DNA of 64,000 nt. It comes from JAJFJD01 sp965228975 (GTDB taxonomy: Bacteria; Pseudomonadota; Alphaproteobacteria; UBA8366). This document shows positions 15,584 to 24,342 of the stretch, in pieces; the stretch's first letter is position 1; every line of letters begins with the position of its first letter. Location of the stretch: contig OZ245851.1 in assembly GCA_965228975.1 (NCBI GenBank), positions 3,782,001 through 3,846,000 on the forward strand. Reading direction: 5' to 3'. The notes below the pieces were generated by a model. The model was not told the origin of the DNA and searched no databases. It was given only the letters and a program-made list of their open reading frames with translations. The position numbers were made by a program, and so were the translations under genes.

Positions 15584-16681
15584 ATGGGATTCAATTGCGG
15601 GATTGTCGGCCTGCCGAATGTGGGCAAATCGACGCTGTTCAACGCGCTGACCAGTACGGCGCAGGCCGAGGCGGCCAACTATCCGTTCTGCACGATCGAA
15701 CCGAACGTGGGCCGTGTCGCGGTGCCCGATCCCCGGATCGACGTATTGGGTAAACTCAGCGGTTCGGAAAAGGTCATCCCGACCTTCTTGGAGATCGTCG
15801 ATATCGCCGGCCTGGTGCGCGGCGCGTCGAAGGGCGAGGGTTTGGGCAACCAGTTCCTCGGCCACATCCGGGAAGTCGATGCGGTGATCGAGGTGCTGCG
15901 CTGCTTCGATGATCCGAACATCACCCATGTGGACGAGTCGATCGATCCGTTGCGCGATGCGGAAACGGTCGAAACCGAGCTGATGCTGGCCGACCTGGAA
16001 AGCGTTGAACGTCGCATCGATCCGCTGCGCAAGAAGGCGACCGGCGATCGCCAGGCCAAGGCCGAGGTGGCGGTCATGGAGAAGGTCCTGGCGGTGCTGC
16101 AGGACGGCAAGCCCGCCCGCACCGCCGAGATCACCGCCGAAGAACAGCCTATATTCCAGCACCTGCAACTCATCACCGCCAAACCGATCCTCTATGTCTG
16201 CAATGTCGACGAGGACAGTGCGGCCGAGGGCAATGAATACTCGCAGCGCGTGGTCGAGAAGGCCGAGGCCGAAGGTGCAGGGGTCGTCATCGTTTCGGCC
16301 GCCATCGAGGCCGAGGTAGCGCAGCTCGGCAGCCCGGAGGAACGGCAGGAATACCTGGAAAGCCTGGGCCTCGCCGAAGCCGGTTTGGACCGGCTGATCC
16401 GTTCCGGCCACGCGTTGCTGGACCTGATCACCTTTTTGACCACCGGTCCGAAGGAAAGCCGCGCCTGGACGGTACGCCGCGGCGCCGCGGCGCCGGAGGC
16501 CGCAGGCGTCATCCACAGCGACTTCGAGCGGGGTTTCATCTGCGCCGAGGTCATCGACTATGACGACTTCGTCGCCTGCGGCGGCGAACAGGCGGCCAAG
16601 GACGCCGGCAAGATGCGCCAGGAAGGCCGCGACTATATCGTGAAGGACGGCGACGTCATCCTATTCCGCTTCAACGTTTAG
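15584..16681 (+). CDS. ychF: Redox-regulated ATPase YchF (Obg-related)
   Basis: This universally conserved P-loop protein binds ribosomes and prefers ATP over GTP. The 365 residues show the Walker A motif GLPNVGKSTLFNAL at residues 8-21, switch region IVDIAGLVRGAS with G-x-G-LGNQFL, the altered G4 motif NVDE in place of NKxD (explaining ATP preference), a helical coiled insert (about 130-200), and the C-terminal TGS domain (about 280-363) ending in the usual D-Y-x-V-x-D-G-D. The start is one base past the pth stop codon. Confidence 0.96.
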   Translation: MGFNCGIVGLPNVGKSTLFNALTSTAQAEAANYPFCTIEPNVGRVAVPDPRIDVLGKLSGSEKVIPTFLEIVDIAGLVRGASKGEGLGNQFLGHIREVDAVIEVLRCFDDPNITHVDESIDPLRDAETVETELMLADLESVERRIDPLRKKATGDRQAKAEVAVMEKVLAVLQDGKPARTAEITAEEQPIFQHLQLITAKPILYVCNVDEDSAAEGNEYSQRVVEKAEAEGAGVVIVSAAIEAEVAQLGSPEERQEYLESLGLAEAGLDRLIRSGHALLDLITFLTTGPKESRAWTVRRGAAAPEAAGVIHSDFERGFICAEVIDYDDFVACGGEQAAKDAGKMRQEGRDYIVKDGDVILFRFNV

Positions 16682-16754
16682 CATGTCCGCTTCGCCAAAC
16701 GAGGTTCCGTGATAAGACTCCGGAACCGGACCGTACCGACAGGGAGGTAACGAG

Positions 16755-17156
16755 ATGATCACCAAAGGCGTCAAACAGCTTGTCCAAGAAGCCGACGCGG
16801 AGATCGAGACTGTCTCTCTAGAGGACGCGAAATCGCTGTTAGAGGACGACGCTGTCGTATTCGTGGACATCCGCGACGTCCGGGAACTGGACCGTGAAGG
16901 CATGATCCCCGGCGCATACCACGCCCCCCGCGGCATGCTGGAATTCTGGGTCGATCCGGATAGTCCGTATCACAAGGAAATCTTCGCCTCGGGGAAGAAA
17001 TTTCTGCTCTACTGCGCGGGCGCGCAACGGTCTGCGCTCGCGGTAAAGGCGATCCAGGATATGGGTTTGAAGCCGGTCGCCCATCTGGAACGCGGGTTCG
17101 GCGGATGGAAGGAGTCCGGCGGCCCCACGGTGGATCGCCCGCGGCGCGACAAGTAA
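16755..17156 (+). CDS. Rhodanese-like domain protein (single domain)
   Basis: This 133-residue cytoplasmic sulfurtransferase-type protein has one rhodanese domain: VVFVDIRDVRELDREG at about residues 35-50, the HAPRGMLEF turn, and the catalytic loop LLYCAGAQRSALAV with the active-site Cys near residue 90, closing with the GGWKESGGP motif. Such proteins transfer sulfur or sense thiols; the acceptor is unknown. An excellent GGGAGG lies about 10 nt before the ATG at 16755. A hairpin (GGTTCCG/CGGAACC) occupies the 73-bp gap after ychF. Confidence 0.88.
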   Translation: MITKGVKQLVQEADAEIETVSLEDAKSLLEDDAVVFVDIRDVRELDREGMIPGAYHAPRGMLEFWVDPDSPYHKEIFASGKKFLLYCAGAQRSALAVKAIQDMGLKPVAHLERGFGGWKESGGPTVDRPRRDK

Positions 17157-17165
17157 CACGTCCGG

Positions 17166-18017
17166 TTAGGGCGCGACCGCCGTCGCCAACCAACAGGAAC
17201 AGCCGAGGCGCACGCCATCCGTTTTCAGGTGCGGCGTCATCGCGGCGCGCATCTCATCCGCGACACGGGCCTGCACGGCGTCCGGCGCTTCGCGGAGGAC
17301 GTTACCGAGCGGACCAAGCTGAACCGCATGTTCGGCTGCCCCCTCGACCGTCTCCCCCAGCAAAAGATCGCGTTCCAGCACCTCGACACGAATGTCGACA
17401 AACCCGGCATCGGCCAGGATGCCCCGGACCCGGTCACCGTCGGCAAAGGCGAACGGGCCCGGCTCGTTTGGGGGCGTCGACGCCGGCAGTTCGATATGCC
17501 GTTCCGCCACGGCCATCGGGATCGACCGCCACGGATTGCGCGCCCGGTTCCCCCAGCAAACGAAGGTGAAACGCCCGCGGGATTTCAACGAACGGCGAAT
17601 ATTGGCGAAGGACGAAACCGGATCGCGGAAGAACATGACGCCCATGCGGGAAAACGCGTGGTCACGCGACGCCGTCCATGCCTCGGTGGAGGCGTCGGCG
17701 TTCAGGAATTCAAGCGGCAGGCCGGGTTCCGCCGCGGCCCGCGCAACGGCGCGCGCCAACATCTCCGACGATATGTCAATCCCGGTGACCGATCCGTCCG
17801 GCCCGACGCGGCGCGCGAGGTCGAGCGACGTGCCGCCGCAACCGCACCCGACGTCGAGGACCGACTGACCGGACCCGATCCCGGCCGTGTCCATCGCCTG
17901 TCGGCTCAACGGCTCCAGCATTCGGTCCATCGATGCCTGGAACCGCACCCACTTGCGGCCATTCGCGCCGTTCCAGTAGGCGATCTCCTTGGCATTCGGT
18001 CCCGATGCCTCGACCAT
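17166..18017 (-). CDS. Class I SAM-dependent methyltransferase
   Basis: The protein has about 283 residues with the SAM-binding motif I VLDVGCGCGGTSLDLA (about residues 56-71), the acidic loop TGIDIS, and the post-motif strand LEFLNADA typical of class I methyltransferases of the UbiE/Methyltransf_25 type. The N-terminus (IAYWNGANGRKWV) resembles a family of uncharacterised methyltransferases that often begin with N-x-x-x-Y-W-N. The ATG at 18017 leaves a 13-bp gap to the upstream mtnP stop codon, favouring it over a start at 18062 inside mtnP. The substrate is unknown; co-transcription with mtnP, whose product removes methylthioadenosine, is likely. Confidence 0.8.
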   Translation of the reverse strand: MVEASGPNAKEIAYWNGANGRKWVRFQASMDRMLEPLSRQAMDTAGIGSGQSVLDVGCGCGGTSLDLARRVGPDGSVTGIDISSEMLARAVARAAAEPGLPLEFLNADASTEAWTASRDHAFSRMGVMFFRDPVSSFANIRRSLKSRGRFTFVCWGNRARNPWRSIPMAVAERHIELPASTPPNEPGPFAFADGDRVRGILADAGFVDIRVEVLERDLLLGETVEGAAEHAVQLGPLGNVLREAPDAVQARVADEMRAAMTPHLKTDGVRLGCSCWLATAVAP

Positions 18018-18030
18018 GTCCGCCGTTCCC

Positions 18031-18924
18031 CTATCCGCTTCCCGACAACACCCTTCCGGCAACCGCGTCCAGCTTGGCCACCATATCCGGATCCCGGGCC
18101 TCGGGCGGGGTGATGATCGCTGTGTCGAGCGCGGTATGGGCGCCGGACGACGCGCTCTCCGTTCGTTGCGCCAGCAAGGGGATCACCGCCTTGACGAGGG
18201 AGCGCGCATTATCGGCGTTCTCCATCAGCACCTTGATAACCGCATCGACGGTGACGTCGTCATGATGCGGATGCCAGCAATCGTAGTCGGTGACCATCGC
18301 CACGGTGGCGTAGCTCATTTCCGCCTCGCGCGCGAGCTTGGCTTCGGGCATGTTCGTCATGCCGATCACGTCGCATCCCCAGGACCGGTAGAGTTCGGAT
18401 TCCGCCCGGGTCGAAAACTGCGGCCCTTCCATCACCAGATAGGTGCCGCCGCGCACGAGGTCGAGTCCGGCCGTCTTGCCCGCCGTCTCAAGCTGATCGC
18501 AAAGATAGCTGCAGACAGGGTCGGCCATCGAAACATGCGCCACCAGGCCCGGACCGAAGAAGCTCTTAACCCGTGCGAAGGTACGGTCGATGAACTGGTC
18601 GACCAGCACGAAACGGCCGGGCGGCAAATCCTCGCGCAATGACCCGACCGCAGACAGGGAAACGATCTCGGTGACCCCGCTGCGCTTCAGTACGTCGATG
18701 TTGGCCCGGAAATTCAGGTCCGACGGCGGTACGGCGTGGCCGCGTCCATGGCGCGGCAGGAACACGACGCGCTGGCCGTCCAACTCGCCGAACATCAACG
18801 CATCGGACGGCTTCCCGAAGGGAGAGTCGACGTCCCGCCATTCGACATTCGTCAATCCGTCGATGTCATAGACGCCGCTCCCGCCGATAATGCCGACGAC
18901 CGGCGGACATCCTGGTGAACCCAT
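18031..18924 (-). CDS. mtnP: S-methyl-5'-thioadenosine phosphorylase
   Basis: This enzyme splits methylthioadenosine, a by-product of polyamine and quorum-signal synthesis, into adenine and methylthioribose 1-phosphate. The 297 residues fit the trimeric MTAP family: GIIGGSGVYDIDG with the phosphate-binding Ser, FLPRHGRGH, PSDLNFRANI, EGPQFSTRAES and the substrate-recognition segment IGMTNMPEAKLAREAEM, followed by VTDYDCWH. The methyltransferase gene follows by 13 bp. No other methionine-salvage gene is in the window. Confidence 0.92.
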   Translation of the reverse strand: MGSPGCPPVVGIIGGSGVYDIDGLTNVEWRDVDSPFGKPSDALMFGELDGQRVVFLPRHGRGHAVPPSDLNFRANIDVLKRSGVTEIVSLSAVGSLREDLPPGRFVLVDQFIDRTFARVKSFFGPGLVAHVSMADPVCSYLCDQLETAGKTAGLDLVRGGTYLVMEGPQFSTRAESELYRSWGCDVIGMTNMPEAKLAREAEMSYATVAMVTDYDCWHPHHDDVTVDAVIKVLMENADNARSLVKAVIPLLAQRTESASSGAHTALDTAIITPPEARDPDMVAKLDAVAGRVLSGSG

Positions 18925-18997
18925 GCAATTTCTCCCCGTCTACGCGTTCCGGCGGCGGAGTATCGATGGGAATCTTCGGTCGATCAACCGCAACGCC

Positions 18998-19032
18998 AAA
19001 AAGAAACGGCCGCGGCCCAAGGGGCCGCGGCC
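18998..19032 (-). terminator. Intrinsic terminator of the petABC operon
   Basis: An 11-bp GC-only stem (GGCCGCGGCCC at 19008-19018, complement at 19022-19032) with a 3-nt loop is followed on the minus strand by a T-rich tract (18998-19006). It lies 27 bp past the petC stop codon, exactly where a rho-independent terminator is expected. Confidence 0.85.
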
Positions 19033-19058
19033 TAATTCATAACGCTTTCGCCGGCCGG

Positions 19059-19826
19059 TTAATGAACGTCCGACCACACCTTCTTCTTGACCGCGATCAG
19101 CAAACCGGTGAACACGACCAGGAACATCATGACCGAAAGGCCGGTACCCTTCCGCTTCTCCAGGTCCGGCGCTGCGGCCCAGGTCAGGAAGTAAGTCAGA
19201 TCCTTGGACATCTGATCGACCGACGCCTTGGTGCCGTCGGTATACTCCACCGCATCTTCGGAGAGCGGCGGCGCCATCGCGATCCAGCTACCCGGGAAAT
19301 ACGGATTGTAGTTAAGGCCTTCCTGCTTTTCGACGCCGGCCGGTACGGCCGTGTATCCCGTCAGCAACGAATAAACGTAGCTTGGTCCATTGGCGCGCGC
19401 CTTGGTGATCAACGACAGATCCGGCGGATAGGCCCCACCATTTGCGGCCCGGGCCGCCTGTTGGTTCGGGAACGGGCTCACGAACCGGTCGGATGGCCGT
19501 GCCGGACGGTTGAACATTTCCCCGTCGTCATTGGGCTCTTCGTTCTGAACCTCGTATTCCTTGGCGAAGGCCTTCACCTGATCCTCGGTATAGCCGAGGT
19601 CCATGATGTTCCGGTAGGCAACCAGCCGCAGACCGTGACAGGAGGAACAAACCTCCTTGTAGACCTGGAGTCCCCGTTGCGCGGACGCCCGGTCATAGGT
19701 TCCGAAAATGCCGTCGAAGCTCCACTTCACGTCTTTCGGCGGCAGCACGTCGCCGGCCGCGAAAGCGCTGCCCGACGCCGCGAGCGACAGGCCGACAACC
19801 AGCTTGGCAATGAATAGTTTTCGCAT
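19059..19826 (-). CDS. petC: Cytochrome c1, haem subunit of the cytochrome bc1 complex
   Basis: This membrane-anchored c-type cytochrome passes electrons from the Rieske protein to soluble cytochrome c. The precursor of about 255 residues has a cleavable signal peptide (MRKLFIAKLVVGLSLAASGS, cleaved near AFA-AG), the haem attachment site CSSCH at about residues 55-59, the axial methionine region GSWIAMAPPL, and one C-terminal transmembrane helix (SVMMFLVVFTGLLIAV) followed by KKK. The start at 19826 overlaps the petB stop codon by one base (ATGA), so translation is coupled. A strong terminator follows. Confidence 0.94.
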   Translation of the reverse strand: MRKLFIAKLVVGLSLAASGSAFAAGDVLPPKDVKWSFDGIFGTYDRASAQRGLQVYKEVCSSCHGLRLVAYRNIMDLGYTEDQVKAFAKEYEVQNEEPNDDGEMFNRPARPSDRFVSPFPNQQAARAANGGAYPPDLSLITKARANGPSYVYSLLTGYTAVPAGVEKQEGLNYNPYFPGSWIAMAPPLSEDAVEYTDGTKASVDQMSKDLTYFLTWAAAPDLEKRKGTGLSVMMFLVVFTGLLIAVKKKVWSDVH

Positions 19827-21130
19827 CAGGCCGGTTCTCCCTTGGCTGTCGCGGCCCCCGCGGCCGTATTGGAACTTCCACCTGTCACGCTTTCGCTGAT
19901 GCTCTTCGGCAACGGCAAGGGCGTTTCCATCTTGCCGAGAATCGGCAGAAGTATCAGAAAATGGAAGAAGTAGTATGCGGTGCCGATCTGACCGAGATGG
20001 ACATACTTGAACCACTCGACGCCGAAGACCGGATCGTCCGGCGATTTTGCGCCAACGATGCCGAGAATGATGCAGTCCAACACGAAGAACCAGAAGAACC
20101 ACTTATAGATCGGCCGGAAGCGGCAGCTCCGCACCTTCGAGGTGTCGAGCCACGACACGATGAACAAGACCCCGATCGACGCGAACATGAGGATCACGCC
20201 CAGCAGTTTTGCTTCGATAAACAGCACGTCGAACGTGATCGACCGCAGAATCGCGTAGAACGGCAAGAAGTACCATTCCGGCACGATATGCGGCGGCGTC
20301 ACCAGCGAGTCCGCCGGAATGTAATTATCCGGATGCCCGAGATAGTCCGGCGCGTAGAAGACGAACCCGGCCCAGACAATCAAGAAGACGCCGAGGCCAA
20401 CCGAGTCCTTGGCCGTGAAATAGGGATTAAAGGGTACGCTGTCTTGCGGCCCCTTCATCTCGATCCCGTCCGGGTTGTTCGACCCCGACACATGCAGCGC
20501 CGCCACATGCAGCACCACGACGCCGACAATGACGAAGGGCAGCAGGTAATGCAGCGAATAGAACCGGTTCAGGGTCGCGTTATCGACGCTGAAACCGCCC
20601 CACAGCCATTCGACCACGGCCTCGCCGACCACCGGGATGGCGCCAAATAAGCTGGTGATGACCTTGGCGCCCCAGAAGCTCATCTGGCCCCACGGCAGCA
20701 CGTAGCCCATGAAGGCGGTCGCCATCATAAGCAGCAAGATCACGACACCAAGCATCCATAGCAGTTCGCGCGGCGCCTTGTAGGAACCGTAATACAGCCC
20801 GCGGAACATGTGGATATAGACGACGATGAAGAACATCGACGCGCCGTTGGAATGAATGTAGCGAATGAGCCAGCCGTAGTTCACGTCGCGCATGATGCGT
20901 TCGACGCTATCGAAGGCCATTGACGTATGCGGCGTGTAGTGCATCGCCAACACGATGCCCGTCACGATCATCACGATCAGCGTGATCGACGCCAGCGCCC
21001 CGAAATTCCACCAATAATTCAAGTTCCGCGGCATCGGGAACTTGTTGTACTCGTGATCCATGAACGAAAAGATCGGCAGGCGATCGTCGACCCAGCGGAT
21101 CACCGGATTGCTGTAGGTTTGTTTTTCCAT
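19826..21130 (-). CDS. petB: Cytochrome b subunit of the cytochrome bc1 complex
   Basis: This 434-residue membrane protein has about eight helices and holds hemes bL and bH and both quinone sites. Visible are the haem-ligand histidines in RYIHSNGASM, HMFRGLYYG and VLHVAALHVSG, the Qo-site motif PEWYFLPFYAIL, and the N-terminal NLNYWWNFG. The alphaproteobacterial C-terminal extra helix (YYFFHFLILLPILG) is present, followed by a polar tail. It is the middle gene of petABC, 10 bp after petA. Confidence 0.96.
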   Translation of the reverse strand: MEKQTYSNPVIRWVDDRLPIFSFMDHEYNKFPMPRNLNYWWNFGALASITLIVMIVTGIVLAMHYTPHTSMAFDSVERIMRDVNYGWLIRYIHSNGASMFFIVVYIHMFRGLYYGSYKAPRELLWMLGVVILLLMMATAFMGYVLPWGQMSFWGAKVITSLFGAIPVVGEAVVEWLWGGFSVDNATLNRFYSLHYLLPFVIVGVVVLHVAALHVSGSNNPDGIEMKGPQDSVPFNPYFTAKDSVGLGVFLIVWAGFVFYAPDYLGHPDNYIPADSLVTPPHIVPEWYFLPFYAILRSITFDVLFIEAKLLGVILMFASIGVLFIVSWLDTSKVRSCRFRPIYKWFFWFFVLDCIILGIVGAKSPDDPVFGVEWFKYVHLGQIGTAYYFFHFLILLPILGKMETPLPLPKSISESVTGGSSNTAAGAATAKGEPA

Positions 21131-21140
21131 TATCCGGCCC

Positions 21141-21671
21141 CTATCCGATCTTAATCAGCGTGTCGGAGATGAACGCATAGGGCGGCACGGCCAAATTCGT
21201 GGGCGCCGGTCCTTTGCGGATCCGTCCGGAGGTATCGTAATGCGAGCCGTGGCAGGGGCAGAACCAACCGCCGTACTCGCCCTTCCTATCGCTGACCTTG
21301 TTGCCGGGAACGCAGCCGAGGTGGGTGCAGGTACCGTTGACGATCAGCCATTCGGCTTTCTCGACGCGATCCTTGTCGGCTTCCGGGTCGCGCAAATCAG
21401 CGAGATCGACGGCCGCGGCCTCATCGATTTCCTTCTTCGTGCGCCGCCGGATGAAGATAGGTTGTCCGCGCCATTTCACGGTAATTGCCTGTCCGGGCTC
21501 GATCGCGCTGATGTCGACTTCCGCACTCGACAGCGCCAACACATCGGCAGCCGGATTCATTTGATCGATAAGCGGCCAAGCGAAGGAGGCCGCGCCAACA
21601 GCGCCTACAGCTCCCGCCGCAAGGTAAAGGAACTCTCGCCGGTTTTCATCGTCGGCGTGGCTATCCGCCAT
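21141..21671 (-). CDS. petA: Rieske iron-sulfur subunit of the cytochrome bc1 complex
   Basis: The 176-residue protein carries the 2Fe-2S Rieske cluster that takes electrons from quinol. The cluster motifs are CTHLGC and CPCHGS, both intact. The N-terminus has a Tat-type signal anchor (NRREFLYLAAGAVGAVGAAS), matching the known Tat-dependent export of Rieske proteins. The length is normal. It is the first gene of petABC; a GGGG-containing ribosome-binding region lies in the 12 nt before the ATG at 21671, and a hairpin occupies the leader at 21700-21721. Confidence 0.95.
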   Translation of the reverse strand: MADSHADDENRREFLYLAAGAVGAVGAASFAWPLIDQMNPAADVLALSSAEVDISAIEPGQAITVKWRGQPIFIRRRTKKEIDEAAAVDLADLRDPEADKDRVEKAEWLIVNGTCTHLGCVPGNKVSDRKGEYGGWFCPCHGSHYDTSGRIRKGPAPTNLAVPPYAFISDTLIKIG

Positions 21672-21699
21672 GTCGTTCTTCCCCTTTCCAAAATTCCAG

Positions 21700-21721
21700 A
21701 CGGCCCGTTAAAGCGGGCCGT
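21700..21721 (-). promoter_or_regulatory. Hairpin in the petA leader
   Basis: An 8-bp stem (ACGGCCCG/CGGGCCGT) with a 6-nt loop sits 28 bp upstream of the petA start codon. On the minus strand it is followed by a weak T-containing stretch. It could be an attenuator or an mRNA stabiliser. A TATAAA-like -10 for the operon is visible at 21752-21747 on the minus strand, without a good -35, as often seen in activator-dependent promoters. Confidence 0.35.
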
Positions 21722-21846
21722 TGTCTCTTCCCTCCGAGCACCGGTTTTTATACAGCGCAAGAACTGCGCACGCAGCGACATCGCACCCGATGCGACATCC
21801 TGCCGCAATTGCGCCGACCACCCCCCGAAGGTTGGTTGGCGCATCG

Positions 21847-21852
21847 TATAAT
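21847..21852 (+). promoter_or_regulatory. Possible -10 element of the trmL-hemF unit
   Basis: A perfect TATAAT lies 83 bp before the trmL ATG. No convincing -35 is found 16-18 bp upstream, so support is limited. Confidence 0.3.
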
Positions 21853-21934
21853 GGAAAAACCCGCCGGACGCAAAGTCTCGGCGTCTATATTGTGTGCCGA
21901 AGACGCAACAATCCTCAACATTGGGCGAATTTGC

Positions 21935-22402
21935 ATGCGCGTTGCCCTATTTCAGCCGGACATCCCCCAGAATACCGGCGCGGTTTTACGGCTCTCCGCC
22001 TGCTTGGGCGTTGGAGTCGATATCATCGAGCCGTCCGGGTTCGTGTGGTCGGACCGGCGCATGAAACGGGCCGGCATGGACTACGTTGAACATGTCGATC
22101 TTGTCCGCCATACGTCGTGGGATACCTTTCGGTCGCAATTCACCGGGCGGCTCGTGCTCCTGACGACGCAAGGTGCGACGCCCTATCTGGAGCATCGGTT
22201 CGACCAAAACGACACGCTGCTGTTAGGTCGGGAAAGCGCTGGCGTACCGGCCGAGGTCCATGATGCCGCCGACGCGCGCCTTCGCGTCCCAATGGCCGCC
22301 GGGATGCGGTCGCTCAACGTTGCGCTCACCGCTGCGATGGTGTTGAGTGAGGCGCTGAGACAGACCGACGGCTTCGCCAACAACCGATCCAACACCGCAT
22401 GA
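21935..22402 (+). CDS. trmL: tRNA (cytidine/uridine-34 2'-O-)-methyltransferase
   Basis: This SPOUT-family enzyme modifies the wobble ribose in certain leucine tRNAs. The 155-residue length is that of E. coli TrmL. It opens with MRVALFQPDIPQNTGAVLRL (family form A-L-x-x-P-x-I-P-x-N-T-G), followed by the knot motifs LLLGRESAGVP and RVPMAAGMRSLNVALTAAMV. The ATG at 21935 matches the family start exactly, so a longer frame from 21809 is rejected. Its stop codon overlaps the hemF start (ATGA), indicating coupled translation. Confidence 0.93.
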   Translation: MRVALFQPDIPQNTGAVLRLSACLGVGVDIIEPSGFVWSDRRMKRAGMDYVEHVDLVRHTSWDTFRSQFTGRLVLLTTQGATPYLEHRFDQNDTLLLGRESAGVPAEVHDAADARLRVPMAAGMRSLNVALTAAMVLSEALRQTDGFANNRSNTA

Positions 22403-23265
22403 CTGAAAGCGAACGGCAGCAAACGGCCCGCGCCTGGTTCGAGGCGCTGCGGGACGAGATTTGCAGCGCCTTCGAGGCCATCGAACGTGACTATGACGGG
22501 CCGCTGCGCGACCGCGCGCCGGGCAGCTTCGAACAGACGCCCTGGACGCGTCCCGACAGCGACGCGGAAGCCGGTACCGGTGGCGGCGGGGTAATGTCGG
22601 TCATGCACGGCCGCGTGTTCGAAAAGGTCGGCGTCAACGTTTCGACCGTCAGCGGCGTCTTTTCCGAGGAATTTCGCAAGGAAGTGCCCGGTGCCGCCGA
22701 GGACGGCCGGTTTTGGGCCAGCGGCATTTCGTTGGTATCGCACATGCACTCACCGTTGGTGCCGGCCGCGCATATGAACACCCGCCATATCGTCACATCC
22801 AAGGGCTGGTTCGGTGGCGGTGGCGACCTGACCCCGACCTATCCGGACGATGCGGACACCGAATCCTTTCACGGCGCCTTCAAAGCCGCCTGCGACGCCC
22901 ATGACGTGGCCGACTATGACCGCTACAAGAAATGGTGCGACGAATATTTCTACCTCAAACACCGGAATGAGCCGCGCGGCGTCGGCGGTATCTTCTACGA
23001 CTATCTGGAGAGCGGCGACTGGCAGGCGGATTTCGCCTTTACCCAGGATGTGGGCCGCGCCTTCCGCGACGCCTATGGTGCCATCGTCCGCCGCCACATG
23101 AACGAGCCGTGGACCGAGGAACAAAAGAACCATCAATTGGTACGGCGCGGACGGTATGTGGAATTCAACCTGCTCTATGACCGCGGCACACGCTTTGGAT
23201 TGATGACCGGCGGTAACACCGATGCCATCTTGATGTCCTTGCCGCCGGTAGTACGCTGGCCATAG
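22399..23265 (+). CDS. hemF: Oxygen-dependent coproporphyrinogen-III oxidase
   Basis: This enzyme converts coproporphyrinogen III to protoporphyrinogen IX using O2 in haem synthesis. The 288 residues show the HemF hallmarks: GGGVMSVMHGRVFEKVGVN, the signature region around HMNTRHIVT, WFGGGGDLTPTYP, the YFYLKHRNEPRGVGGIFYDY block and the C-terminal YVEFNLLYDRGTRFGL. It overlaps trmL by 4 nt. Haem supply fits the nearby bc1 operon, which is divergently transcribed. Confidence 0.96.
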   Translation: MTESERQQTARAWFEALRDEICSAFEAIERDYDGPLRDRAPGSFEQTPWTRPDSDAEAGTGGGGVMSVMHGRVFEKVGVNVSTVSGVFSEEFRKEVPGAAEDGRFWASGISLVSHMHSPLVPAAHMNTRHIVTSKGWFGGGGDLTPTYPDDADTESFHGAFKAACDAHDVADYDRYKKWCDEYFYLKHRNEPRGVGGIFYDYLESGDWQADFAFTQDVGRAFRDAYGAIVRRHMNEPWTEEQKNHQLVRRGRYVEFNLLYDRGTRFGLMTGGNTDAILMSLPPVVRWP

Positions 23266-23294
23266 AACAAAACAACGACGACCCGGGGAATGCG

Positions 23295-23837
23295 ATGAAA
23301 CGCCTGTTGATTCTATGTTTGGCAATCCTGCCCGCGCTGCTGCCACTAGCACCGGCTGCGGCCAAGAATCTCAAGCTCGATGCCTTTTTCGGGACGTTTA
23401 AAGGCAGCGGCGTCGCGGAGAATAAGGACAGCCTGTATTTCGGCGTGACGGTCCGCGACCTGGACGTCACGATCCAGAAGGCCGGGGAAGGCTTCAACAT
23501 CGAATGGACCACGGTCATCCGGCGCGGCGGCAATCCCAGCAAACCGAACGTGCGCCGCAAGACGCAGAGGATGATGTTCGTTCCAACGCAATCCGCCGGC
23601 GTCTACAAATCGACGACACCGGCCGACCCGCTCGCCGGCAAGCCGCTGGCCTGGGCGCGGATCAAGGATACGTCGCTGATTGTCAACGTGCTGTCGATCT
23701 CCGAAGACGGTTCCTATCAGGTGCAGAGCTACACACGGCAACTGGTGCCGCAGGGGATGGCCTTCACCTTCCAACGCATCCGCGACGGCGAGCCGGTGCG
23801 TACGGTCAAAGGCAAGTTGATTAAATACGCGAAATAG
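23295..23837 (+). CDS. Exported hypothetical protein
   Basis: This 180-residue protein has a clear Sec signal peptide (MKRLLILCLAILPALLPLAP, cleavage near AAA-KN), so the mature form is periplasmic. The body is rich in beta strands with alternating hydrophobic residues (LYFGVTVRDLDVTIQKAGEG, FNIEWTTVIRRGG) and ends basic (GKLIKYAK). There are no cysteines in the mature part. I do not recognise the family; the strand pattern resembles a lipocalin-like small barrel. It lies 29 bp after hemF and may be co-transcribed with it. Confidence 0.75.
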   Translation: MKRLLILCLAILPALLPLAPAAAKNLKLDAFFGTFKGSGVAENKDSLYFGVTVRDLDVTIQKAGEGFNIEWTTVIRRGGNPSKPNVRRKTQRMMFVPTQSAGVYKSTTPADPLAGKPLAWARIKDTSLIVNVLSISEDGSYQVQSYTRQLVPQGMAFTFQRIRDGEPVRTVKGKLIKYAK

Positions 23838-23853
23838 AATGCGCCAATGCGCG

Positions 23854-24342
23854 TCAGCGCGACGCCTCCGATGGGGGTAGGCATTTGTCGAACCGCGTCA
23901 GCGCGACATCCGCGCCCGTCTGCACGTTCCGCATGACCAGCGCACCCTGCTTGATGAAGAGCTTGTAGCGCTGTCCCGGTTCCGCCTGGAAATTCATCGC
24001 GGCACAGTCTTCCCGCGCAGTCGTAACCCACCCATAACTGGCAACATAGGCTACAAGTTTGTGATTGCCGGGCAAAATGGATGCCCCCTTGGTCGGGCGC
24101 CCCGGCAACCATTCGTGCGGCAATCCGGGCGGAAAATAGTATTGCGCCAAGGAACCGACCGCCACGCCGTCTATACTGAAGTCGATGTTCGCCAGCAGAA
24201 AGCGTTCCGCCTCGACATAGGCAACCTGATCGTCGGGCCGCCGGTCGCCCGGATACAGATGCTTCTTGGCGCATCCGGAAATGACCGCACAAACGGCAAT
24301 CGCACAAACCACCCGCACCGCTGATTTCCGGGCAATCGCCAT
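23854..24342 (-). CDS. Putative lipoprotein of unknown function
   Basis: This 162-residue protein has a lipoprotein signal: positive start, hydrophobic stretch and lipobox V-I-S-G-C with the acylated Cys at position 24. The mature part has two further cysteines far apart and a beta-rich centre (SILPGNHKLVAYVASYGWVT, RYKLFIKQGA) reminiscent of PEGA-like carbohydrate-binding or DUF2846-type lipoproteins, which I cannot confirm. Its start overlaps the stop codon of the upstream DUF2279 gene by one base (ATGA), so the two are translated together. Confidence 0.75.
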   Translation of the reverse strand: MAIARKSAVRVVCAIAVCAVISGCAKKHLYPGDRRPDDQVAYVEAERFLLANIDFSIDGVAVGSLAQYYFPPGLPHEWLPGRPTKGASILPGNHKLVAYVASYGWVTTAREDCAAMNFQAEPGQRYKLFIKQGALVMRNVQTGADVALTRFDKCLPPSEASR

